Shown here piece after piece: positions 1-5,711 of a stretch of 14,099 nucleotides of DNA (the first letter of the stretch is position 1; the number at the start of each line of letters is the position of its first letter). A program made the position numbers and the translations under genes. The stretch comes from an uncultured Ruminococcus sp. (GTDB lineage Bacteria; Bacillota; Clostridia; Oscillospirales; Acutalibacteraceae). Location of the stretch: the NCBI GenBank assembly GCA_902766585.1, contig CACXDV010000075.1, forward strand, positions 1-14,099, in the 5' to 3' direction. The notes beneath the pieces are model-generated. The model did not search any database. It saw only the letters and a program-made list of their open reading frames with translations, and was not told the DNA's origin.

Positions 1-1014
1 ACCGAATCCATTTCAAAGAGCATGGACGCATATCAGGTAAATCATTATGTAGACCGTCTTATCGAGCTTGTTGACGGACTTACAAACTGGTTTATCCGCC
101 GAAGCAGAAGACGTTTCTGGGAGAAGGGAATGTCTGATGATAAGCATAATGCATATGAGACTCTTTATTATGTGCTTGTAAATATGACAAAGCTTTTTGC
201 ACCTGTTGCGCCGATAATTTCTGAGAAGCTTTATCAGACGCTTACAGGCGGTTTTTCCGTACATCTTGATTCATGGCCTGAAATTCCTGAATCCTTCAAG
301 GATGAGGACCTTCTTAATCAGGTTACACTTGTGCGTAATGTCATCACACTTGCACGTTCTATCAGAAATAAGAATAAGGTCAAGAACCGTCAGCCCCTCA
401 GCACACTTAAGGTCATTCTTTCAGACAGCAGGGACAATGCTGTAGTTGAAAGCTTTAAGGATATTATTGCCGAAGAGCTGAATGTTAAGAGTGTAGAGGT
501 TCTTTCCGATGTCGGAAGTGTTGCAGAAGTAAAATATGCTCCTAACTTCAATGAGATCAGAGCGCGTTATCCCGACAGGATTCCTGTTATCATCAAGGCT
601 GTAAAGAGCAATAAGTTTAAGCTTACTGCTGATGGCGCTGTTCTTGAAATAGACGGTAACAGCGAGGTATTTGACAGCGAGATAATCCTTGTTACCTATC
701 ATGCAAAGGAAGGACAGCACGTTGCAAGCGATAAGGGTATAGTTGTATCGCTTGATCTCACAGTAACAGATGAGCTTCGTGAGGAAGGCTTTGCAAGAGA
801 TATAGTTCGTTCCATTCAGGATGCAAGACGACAGCTTGACCTTGCAATTTCAGATTATATCACCCTTTCACTCAGCGGTGATGTTCCTGAAAAATGGGTA
901 GATTATATCTGCGGTGAAACCCTGAGTAATATCGGCGGTACAGAAAATGCTGATATGAGCTTTGAGGTAAGCTATGATGACGGCAAGAGCGTTGTTGTAA
1001 ATATAAAAAAGTAA
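1..1014 (+). CDS. ileS: Isoleucyl-tRNA synthetase, C-terminal part (5' truncated by window)
   Basis: The reading frame is open from base 1 to TAA at 1012-1014, giving 337 visible residues, so the gene begins outside the window. IleRS charges tRNA-Ile in the cytosol. The visible part starts in the class Ia anticodon-binding helical domain: the NWFIRRSRRRFW segment near residues 28-39 and the FAPVAPIISEKLY segment near residues 67-79 are typical of IleRS. It continues into a C-terminal region whose EEGFARDIVRSIQDARRQ motif (about residues 261-278) resembles the tail of the eukaryote-like IleRS type. The paired-cysteine zinc finger that ends E. coli and Bacillus type IleRS is absent. The catalytic and editing domains and any T-box leader lie upstream and cannot be seen. 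ValS follows 75 bases later on the same strand. The identification is firm; the subtype is inferred from the tail alone. Confidence 0.93.
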   Translation, partial: TESISKSMDAYQVNHYVDRLIELVDGLTNWFIRRSRRRFWEKGMSDDKHNAYETLYYVLVNMTKLFAPVAPIISEKLYQTLTGGFSVHLDSWPEIPESFKDEDLLNQVTLVRNVITLARSIRNKNKVKNRQPLSTLKVILSDSRDNAVVESFKDIIAEELNVKSVEVLSDVGSVAEVKYAPNFNEIRARYPDRIPVIIKAVKSNKFKLTADGAVLEIDGNSEVFDSEIILVTYHAKEGQHVASDKGIVVSLDLTVTDELREEGFARDIVRSIQDARRQLDLAISDYITLSLSGDVPEKWVDYICGETLSNIGGTENADMSFEVSYDDGKSVVVNIKK

Positions 1015-1029
1015 AATAAGAATTTAAAG

Positions 1030-1059
1030 TTGTGCAGGGCAGATTCCGGCTCTGCACAA
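1030..1059 (+). other. Intergenic hairpin between ileS and valS
   Basis: The arms TTGTGCAGGGC (1030-1040) and GCTCTGCACAA (1049-1059) pair over 11 bp with one G-U wobble, around an 8-base loop. The sequence after it (TATTTAAAATA) is AT-rich but is not a continuous T run, so this is not a classical rho-independent terminator. It could be a leaky terminator, an mRNA processing or stability element, or a small leader structure for valS. It is directly visible in the sequence; its function is not known. Confidence 0.6.
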
Positions 1060-1073
1060 TATTTAAAATATGA

Positions 1074-1081
1074 AAGAAGGA
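1074..1081 (+). promoter_or_regulatory. Ribosome binding site that sets the valS start
   Basis: AAGAAGGA sits 8 bases before ATG at 1090. The frame stays open upstream to a TTG at 1030, but that codon lies inside the intergenic hairpin and has no Shine-Dalgarno sequence. The ATG at 1090 is therefore preferred. Confidence 0.75.
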
Positions 1082-1089
1082 ATAAAAAG

Positions 1090-3786
1090 ATGAAAAAGGA
1101 TCTTCCGAAGACATATGATCCGAAGATCGTAGAGAAGAAAATATATGAGACATGGGAGAGCAGCGGCTGCTTCCGCGGTGTAAGAGATGCCTCCAAGAAA
1201 TCATACTCAATCGCCATGCCGCCTCCGAATGTAACAGGACAGCTTCATATGGGACACGCTGTTGATAATACACTTCAGGATATATTGACACGCTTTAAAA
1301 GAATGCAGGGCTATGCTGCTCTCTGGATACCCGGAACGGATCATGCTGCGATTGCTACAGAAGCCAAGATCGTTGAGCAGATGAGAGAAGAGGGGCTTAC
1401 TAAAGAGGATCTCGGCAGAGATAAGTTCATGGAAAGAGCGTGGGCTTGGAAAGAAAAGTACGGTAACCGTATAGTTACTCAGCTTCGTACATTAGGTTCC
1501 TCATGCGACTGGGAGAGAGAGCATTTTACCATGGATGCACAGTGCTCAGAGGCAGTTCTTGAGGTATTTACAAATCTTTATAACGAGGGAAAGATTTACC
1601 GCGGAAACCGTATGGTAAATTGGTGTCCGAAATGTCAGACCTCAATTTCCGATGCTGAGGTCGAATATGAGGAGCAGGCAGGTCATTTCTGGCATATTCT
1701 TTATAAGGTCAAGGAAACAGGAGATTTCCTTGAAATTGCAACTACACGTCCCGAGACAATGCTTGGCGATACCGCTGTTGCAATAAATCCCGAGGATGAA
1801 AGGTTTAAGCACCTTCACGGCTGTCATGTTATCCTTCCCCTTATAAATAAGGAAATTCCCATTGTATGTGATGAGCATGCAGATATGGAGAAGGGAACAG
1901 GTGTAGTAAAGATCACACCTGCACATGATCCGAATGACTTTGAAGTAGGACTTCGCCATAACCTTCCGGCAGTAAGATGCTTTACATATGACGGACATAT
2001 GACAGGAGCTGAGGATGTAGAGGCTTATCATCAGCTCATTGAAAGCGGACGTGCTGCTGAGGATGAGCCGGAGGTACTTGACTGCGGAAAATATGCAGGC
2101 ATGACTACTGATGAAGCAAGAAAGGCTGTTCTTGCCGATCTCACCGAACTTGGTCTTTTGAAGGAAACAGAGGAGCTTAAGCATGATGTAGGTACTTGCT
2201 ACCGCTGTCATACAACAATAGAGCCTATGATCTCAAAGCAGTGGTTCGTTCGTATGAAGACTCTTGCCGAGCCTGCTGTAAAGGCTGTTGAGGATGGCGA
2301 GATATGCTTTGTTCCTGAGCGTTTTACAAAGACTTATCTTAACTGGATGAAGAATACACGCGACTGGTGTATATCCCGTCAGCTCTGGTGGGGACACAGG
2401 ATACCCGCATGGTATTGTGATGACTGCGGAGAAACAGTTGTTGCAAAGTCTGCGCCATGTAAATGTCCGTCCTGCGGAAGCGAAAAGCTCACACAGGATC
2501 CCGATACACTTGATACATGGTTTTCTTCTGCACTGTGGCCTTTCTCAATACTTGGCTGGCCGAATAAAGACTCAGAGGATTATAAATATTTCTATCCCAC
2601 AAGTACACTTGTGACCGGATATGATATTATCGGCTTCTGGGTAAGCAGAATGATATTCTCCGGTCTTGCATATACAGGAAAGCCGCCCTTTGATACAGTT
2701 GTTATTCACGGAATAGTTCGTGACAGCCAGGGCAGAAAGATGTCAAAGTCTCTCGGAAACGGTATTGATCCCCTTGAGGTAATTGATAAGTACGGTGCAG
2801 ATGCTCTCCGATTTATGCTTGTACAGGGCAGCTCACCCGGAAATGATATGCGTTACAGTGAGGAAAAGATCATTTCCATGCGTAACTTTACCAACAAAAT
2901 ATGGAACGCATCACGTTTCCTTCTTATGAATATGACAATTGATAAGGTAAAGCTTCCGGATGAGCTTACACTTGAGGATAAGTGGATCCTTTCAAAGCTC
3001 AATAACCTTATCAAAGAAGTAACATATAATCTTGAACAGTTCGATATGGGTGTTGCCGCACAGAAGGTATATGATTTTATTTGGAACAGCTTCTGCGACT
3101 GGTATATCGAGCTTGCAAAGATAAGACTTAACGGTGATAATGAAGCAAAGAAGAAGGATGTTGAGAATGTACTCTGCTATGTTCTTACTGATATCCTGAA
3201 GCTTCTCCATCCCTTCATGCCCTTTATAACAGAGGAAATTTACGGCGCGCTTCCGTATGACAACGGTTACCTTATGATGCAGACATGGCCCGAATATAAG
3301 CCAGAGCTTGATTTCAAAGCAGATGAGGCTAAAATGGAACTTATCATGGACAGTATAAGATCTGTTCGTGAATGCCGAGCTGAGCTTAAGGTACCGAATT
3401 CAAAGAAGGCTCATATTACTATTGTTGCCGCAAAGCCTGAGCTTTTTGCAGAGGCAAAGGATTTCCTTATCAGGCTGGCATCAGCTTCCTCAGTTGATAT
3501 CACAACAGAAGAGCCGGAGGAAACCAAGGGAATGGTAACAGTAGCTACGGCTGATGCAAAATTCTATCTTCCGCTTGCAGAGCTTGTTGATATAGAAAAT
3601 GAAAAAGCAAGACTTCGCAAGGAGCTTGAAAAGGCAAATAAGGAAATGGATTTTGTAAACAGCAAGCTTAATAATGAAAAATTCATGTCAAAGGCTCCTC
3701 AGAAGCTTATTGATGATGTAAAGGAAAATGAAGCAAGAACAAAGGCTTTAATACAGAAGCTTGAGGAAATGCTTAATGCTCTTTAA
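1090..3786 (+). CDS. valS: Valyl-tRNA synthetase
   Basis: The gene encodes 898 residues, the usual full length for bacterial ValRS, which ligates valine to tRNA-Val and hydrolyses misacylated Thr-tRNA in its CP1 editing domain. Visible landmarks are the class I HIGH signature as H53-M-G-H56 after PPNVTGQL, the NWCPKCQTSISDAEVEY segment typical of ValRS, a cysteine-rich module (YCDDC and CPSC) before the DTWFSSALWPFS motif, and the KMSKS loop at K550-S554. An anticodon-binding domain follows, and the protein ends in a Lys/Glu-rich coiled coil over about the last 65 residues, as expected for the ValRS tRNA-binding arm. ATG 1090 is chosen for its Shine-Dalgarno site. The gene follows ileS in the same orientation and is probably at least partly co-transcribed with it; a strong terminator follows the stop codon. 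Confidence 0.97.
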   Translation: MKKDLPKTYDPKIVEKKIYETWESSGCFRGVRDASKKSYSIAMPPPNVTGQLHMGHAVDNTLQDILTRFKRMQGYAALWIPGTDHAAIATEAKIVEQMREEGLTKEDLGRDKFMERAWAWKEKYGNRIVTQLRTLGSSCDWEREHFTMDAQCSEAVLEVFTNLYNEGKIYRGNRMVNWCPKCQTSISDAEVEYEEQAGHFWHILYKVKETGDFLEIATTRPETMLGDTAVAINPEDERFKHLHGCHVILPLINKEIPIVCDEHADMEKGTGVVKITPAHDPNDFEVGLRHNLPAVRCFTYDGHMTGAEDVEAYHQLIESGRAAEDEPEVLDCGKYAGMTTDEARKAVLADLTELGLLKETEELKHDVGTCYRCHTTIEPMISKQWFVRMKTLAEPAVKAVEDGEICFVPERFTKTYLNWMKNTRDWCISRQLWWGHRIPAWYCDDCGETVVAKSAPCKCPSCGSEKLTQDPDTLDTWFSSALWPFSILGWPNKDSEDYKYFYPTSTLVTGYDIIGFWVSRMIFSGLAYTGKPPFDTVVIHGIVRDSQGRKMSKSLGNGIDPLEVIDKYGADALRFMLVQGSSPGNDMRYSEEKIISMRNFTNKIWNASRFLLMNMTIDKVKLPDELTLEDKWILSKLNNLIKEVTYNLEQFDMGVAAQKVYDFIWNSFCDWYIELAKIRLNGDNEAKKKDVENVLCYVLTDILKLLHPFMPFITEEIYGALPYDNGYLMMQTWPEYKPELDFKADEAKMELIMDSIRSVRECRAELKVPNSKKAHITIVAAKPELFAEAKDFLIRLASASSVDITTEEPEETKGMVTVATADAKFYLPLAELVDIENEKARLRKELEKANKEMDFVNSKLNNEKFMSKAPQKLIDDVKENEARTKALIQKLEEMLNAL

Positions 3787-3793
3787 GAAAATT

Positions 3794-3827
3794 CTGCGGT
3801 ACGATTTTTTCGTATCGCAGTTTTTAT
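3794..3827 (+). terminator. Rho-independent terminator after valS
   Basis: CTGCGGTACGA (3794-3804) pairs with TCGTATCGCAG (3810-3820) over 11 bp with one wobble around a T5 loop. It is followed by TTTTTATTAT, and it starts 7 bases after the valS stop codon. Confidence 0.9.
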
Positions 3828-3839
3828 TATATTGACAAA

Positions 3840-3887
3840 AAACAGCAGCAAGGCAGTTTATTGAAAAAACTGATCTGCTGCTGTTTT
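3840..3887 (+). terminator. Second hairpin after valS, possible back-up terminator
   Basis: The outer arms AAACAGCAGCA (3840-3850) and TGCTGCTGTTT (3876-3886) pair perfectly over 11 bp. Inside them CAGTTT (3854-3859) pairs with AAACTG (3867-3872), making a two-part stem interrupted by a 3-base internal loop on each side. A short TTTT-A-TTT stretch overlaps and follows the end of the outer arm. It may be a tandem terminator or insulation for the next promoter; the T tract is weaker than that of the first terminator. Confidence 0.5.
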
Positions 3888-3903
3888 ATTTATGCTGAAA
3901 CAG

Positions 3904-3912
3904 TGCTATAAT
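3904..3912 (+). promoter_or_regulatory. Extended -10 promoter for the EamA permease gene
   Basis: TGCTATAAT at 3904-3912 matches a perfect extended -10 element (TG-n-TATAAT). The -35 region (about TTTATT at 3885-3890) is poor, as is common for extended -10 promoters. Transcription would start near 3919, giving a leader of about 26 bases to ATG 3945. Confidence 0.65.
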
Positions 3913-3944
3913 GTAAAAAGAATAGAAAAACGGAGGATGATATA

Positions 3945-4856
3945 ATGAAAATAAAGGAAATAAGTGCAGGAAAGCAGGCAATCGCGCTGATAATTCTGTC
4001 TGCCTTTTGTTTTACTTTAATGAACTTGTGCGTAAGGATGTCAGGGGAACTTCCGTCTATGCAGAAGAGCTTTTTCAGAAATTTTGTCGCAATGTTTTTT
4101 GCATTGGGAGTTTTAGCAAAAAACAAACAGTCAATAAAATGGAAAAAAGGAAATCTGAAATGGCTCCTTCTCCGAGCGTCCTTCGGCAGTCTTGGAATAC
4201 TGTGCAATTTTTATGCAATAGACCATATTCCTCTTGCCAATGCTTCAATACTGAATAAGATGTCTCCGTTTTTTGTGATAATCTTTTCATTTATTATTCT
4301 GAAGGAACGATTAACGTTTATTCAGGCTTCGGCGGTACTTATAGCCTTTATAGGAACTCTTTTCATAATAAAACCGAGTGTTGCAAATATTGATCTGATC
4401 CCTTCCTTCTTAGGACTGGTAGGCGGAATGTGCGCCGGCTTTGCATACACAATGGTGAGGGTGCTGGGCAAGAAAGGAGAAAACGGTGCAGTTATAGTGT
4501 TCTTTTTCTCTGCCTTTTCCTGTTTATCAATGCTGCCTTTGATGATACTGAGCTTTAAACCGATGGAATGGTGGCAGCTTGCATTTCTTTTAGGGGCAGG
4601 TCTATCCGCTGCCGGAGGGCAGTTTTCAATTACCGCCGCATATTGTCGTGCACCCGCGAGAGAGATATCTGTATATGATTATTCTCAGATAATATTTGCC
4701 ACGCTGATAGGTTTCATTTTTCTCGGAGAGGTACCGGATATATACAGTGTTATCGGTTATATAGTAATAGTATCTATGGCTGTGTTCATGTTTATTTACA
4801 ATAATAACAGGCATAAGGAAGCTGAGAAAAAAGAAAGATCAGTGTCGGAAAAATAG
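3945..4856 (+). CDS. EamA/DMT-family permease
   Basis: This 303-residue, very hydrophobic protein has the length and layout of drug/metabolite transporter superfamily members with two EamA repeats and about ten membrane helices. The first half ends with LKERLTFIQASAVLIAFIG and the second with LGEVPDIYSVIGYIVIV. These are the paired 'acidic residue before the last helix' motifs that mark the internal duplication. The C-terminus is a charged cytosolic tail rich in Lys and Glu. Family members export or import small metabolites; the substrate cannot be read from the sequence. The start is supported by GGAGG at 3932-3936, 8 bases before the ATG. It appears to be a single-gene transcript with its own promoter, converging on the arsR-type gene. 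No good terminator is visible in the 18 bases between the two stop codons. Confidence 0.88.
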   Translation: MKIKEISAGKQAIALIILSAFCFTLMNLCVRMSGELPSMQKSFFRNFVAMFFALGVLAKNKQSIKWKKGNLKWLLLRASFGSLGILCNFYAIDHIPLANASILNKMSPFFVIIFSFIILKERLTFIQASAVLIAFIGTLFIIKPSVANIDLIPSFLGLVGGMCAGFAYTMVRVLGKKGENGAVIVFFFSAFSCLSMLPLMILSFKPMEWWQLAFLLGAGLSAAGGQFSITAAYCRAPAREISVYDYSQIIFATLIGFIFLGEVPDIYSVIGYIVIVSMAVFMFIYNNNRHKEAEKKERSVSEK

Positions 4857-4859
4857 CAG

Positions 4860-4869
4860 ACAGCGCTGT
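4860..4869. repeat. 10-bp perfect palindrome between convergent genes
   Basis: ACAGCGCTGT lies between the stop codons of the permease gene and the arsR-type gene. It is too short, and has no loop, to be a convincing terminator. It is noted only because it fills this tiny convergent gap. Confidence 0.35.
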
Positions 4870-4874
4870 ATAAT

Positions 4875-5240
4875 TTATTCGGGACAGGATATTCTTGCGA
4901 CCTCTTCAATGGTATGATGCAGCTTTAATACGATATCGGTATTGGCAGCCCGGTAATACATCTCCTTGCCGTTTCTGTTGGCTACGATAAGTCCGGCATC
5001 CTTAAGGAGCTTTAAATGATGTGATACGGCAGGACTTGACATCTGAGTAGCTGCCGCAATATTGATAACACATTCCTCACAATGACATAAAAGCCAGAAG
5101 ATACGCAGTCTGCTCGGATCTCCGAGCTGCTTCATAGCGTCTGCAACAGTCCGAATAGTTTCGATAGACGGCATTTCTTCAATGATACGGTTTTCGCTTC
5201 CGCTGTGGCTGTGTGGAAGGGATATAAGCTTTTTTTTCAT
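4875..5240 (-). CDS. ArsR/SmtB-family metal-sensing transcriptional repressor
   Basis: This 121-residue protein has the compact winged-helix fold of ArsR/SmtB repressors: LGDPSRLRIFWLL (about 39-51), then the recognition helix region SSPAVSHHLKLLKDAGLIV (68-86) and the wing GKEMYYRA (91-98). The family binds operator DNA until metal binding releases it. Likely ligands are C52, C54 and C57 in the helix that carries ELCVCDL in CadC and ELCVGDLA in SmtB. C57 aligns with the first cysteine of that motif, while the second is Ile here. The N-terminus has a His/Ser stretch (PHSHSGS) and a lone C119 sits near the end. The start is supported by GGAGG, 7 bases before the ATG. It is divergent from the HMA/ATPase genes, which fits control of metal efflux. 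Zn, Cd or Pb is the expected inducer, but this is inferred from the ATPase. Confidence 0.9.
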   Translation of the reverse strand: MKKKLISLPHSHSGSENRIIEEMPSIETIRTVADAMKQLGDPSRLRIFWLLCHCEECVINIAAATQMSSPAVSHHLKLLKDAGLIVANRNGKEMYYRAANTDIVLKLHHTIEEVARISCPE

Positions 5241-5276
5241 TCCGGTTCCTCCAATCAGAAATTGTCTTATAAATAT

Positions 5277-5305
5277 ATTTTAGCGGAATTTGTACAAATA
5301 ATCAA
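5277..5305 (-). promoter_or_regulatory. Candidate promoter of the arsR-type gene
   Basis: On the minus strand TTGATT (5305-5300) lies 17 bases from TAAAAT (5282-5277). The start point would be near 5270, about 30 bases before the ATG at 5240. The hexamers are moderate matches with ideal spacing. Confidence 0.5.
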
Positions 5306-5322
5306 TATGATTTTTATTATTT
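5296..5322. promoter_or_regulatory. Dyad over the arsR promoter, possible autoregulatory operator
   Basis: AAATAAT (5296-5302) and ATTATTT (5316-5322) are perfect inverted arms, and AATCA-ATA-TGATT (5300-5312) is a second nested dyad. They cover the -35 element of the arsR-type gene. The region is very AT-rich, so chance symmetry is possible, and the sequence is not a clear copy of the two 18-bp operators nearby. Confidence 0.3.
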
Positions 5323-5326
5323 GCTA

Positions 5327-5355
5327 TTGACAAAATGAGGAGGTAGTGGTATATT
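5327..5355 (+). promoter_or_regulatory. Strong promoter of the HMA/ATPase locus
   Basis: A consensus TTGACA (5327-5332) is followed after exactly 17 bases by TATATT (5350-5355), with a TG extended -10 at 5347-5348. The start point would be near 5362, so the 18-bp palindrome at 5366 begins at about +5. Confidence 0.8.
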
Positions 5356-5365
5356 AAATTTAACG

Positions 5366-5383
5366 ATTAAATAATCATTTAAT
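5366..5383. promoter_or_regulatory. Operator 1, putative ArsR-type repressor site
   Basis: ATTAAATAATCATTTAAT is an 18-bp dyad with perfect 6-bp arms. It is placed from about +5 to +22 of the HMA gene promoter, where a bound repressor would block initiation. It matches the site at 5679-5696 at 16 of 18 positions. The binding protein is inferred to be the divergent ArsR/SmtB-family regulator. Confidence 0.68.
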
Positions 5384-5408
5384 TAATATTATTTTTGAGG
5401 TGATTCAT

Positions 5409-5630
5409 ATGAAAAAGACATATAGTATTGAAGTAGACTGTGCAAACTGTGCTTCAAAGATGGAAGCTGCCGCTAAAAAGACTGCCGGAGTAAAGGATTG
5501 TATTGTCAATTTTATGACATTAAAGATGAAGGTTGAATTTGAGGAAGGCGCAGATGTCAACGAGGTAATGGACAGAGTACTCAAGGCTTGCAGGAAGGTC
5601 GAGCCGGATTGTGAGATAAATTATAAATAA
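5409..5630 (+). CDS. Small heavy-metal-associated (HMA) domain protein, CopZ-like fold
   Basis: This 73-residue protein is a single HMA domain of the kind found free as metallochaperones or fused to the N-terminus of P1B ATPases. The metal-binding loop is DCANCA with C11 and C14, followed by the helix ASKMEAAAKK, and VKDCIVNFMTLKMKVEF is the usual strand pattern of the fold. Extra cysteines lie at C31 and in the C-terminal KACRKVEPDCEINYK segment. The Asp before the CxxC is common in Zn/Cd/Pb-type HMA domains rather than copper ones. ATG 5409 is chosen because the Shine-Dalgarno sequence GAGGTGAT (5397-5404) overlaps the alternative upstream GTG at 5400. The downstream ATPase lacks its own HMA domain, so this protein probably supplies that function in trans. 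Confidence 0.88.
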   Translation: MKKTYSIEVDCANCASKMEAAAKKTAGVKDCIVNFMTLKMKVEFEEGADVNEVMDRVLKACRKVEPDCEINYK

Positions 5631-5639
5631 TAAATATAC

Positions 5640-5670
5640 TGCACTTTCATAAGAGAGTGCATATATTTTT
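5640..5670 (+). terminator. Terminator or attenuator between HMA gene and ATPase
   Basis: TGCACTTTC (5640-5648) pairs with GAGAGTGCA (5653-5661) over 9 bp with one G-U wobble and a 4-base ATAA loop. It is followed by TATATTTTT. It lies 9 bases after the HMA gene stop codon. It is a modest terminator and might let part of the transcripts through, making the HMA protein more abundant than the ATPase. Confidence 0.65.
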
Positions 5671-5678
5671 AAACAACA

Positions 5679-5696
5679 ATTAAACAATCGTTTAAT
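5679..5696. promoter_or_regulatory. Operator 2, putative ArsR-type repressor site
   Basis: ATTAAACAATCGTTTAAT is a dyad with perfect 7-bp arms around AATC. It is nearly identical to operator 1 (it differs at positions 7 and 12 of 18) and ends 15 bases before the ATPase start codon. No good promoter was found right beside it, so it may control a weak internal promoter or act as a transcription roadblock. Confidence 0.65.
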
Positions 5697-5711
5697 CGTG
5701 GGGTGGTCATA

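Noticed and set aside
1030..1089. Longer valS starting at TTG 1030
   Set aside because: The 20 extra codons lie in the intergenic hairpin, have no ribosome site, and the ATG at 1090 has AAGAAGGA at good spacing.
1642..2211. Long minus-strand open frame inside valS (189 codons)
   Set aside because: It lies fully within valS, has no ribosome site or recognisable motif, and is a shadow of the coding bias.
3832..3860. TTGACA at 3832-3837 as a -35 element for the permease gene
   Set aside because: The sequence 16-18 bases later has no acceptable -10, and the region is a hairpin. The TGCTATAAT at 3904-3912 is a better promoter.
5353..5394. Additional AT-rich palindromes around operator 1 (for example TTAAATTTAA at 5354-5363)
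   Set aside because: Short symmetric A/T words are expected by chance in this very AT-rich stretch and have no second copy near the ATPase.
5662..5696. Internal promoter for the ATPase using TATATT (5662-5667) or TTTAAT (5691-5696) as -10
   Set aside because: Neither has a reasonable -35 at 16-18 bases, and the second would start transcription only about 9 bases before the ATG.
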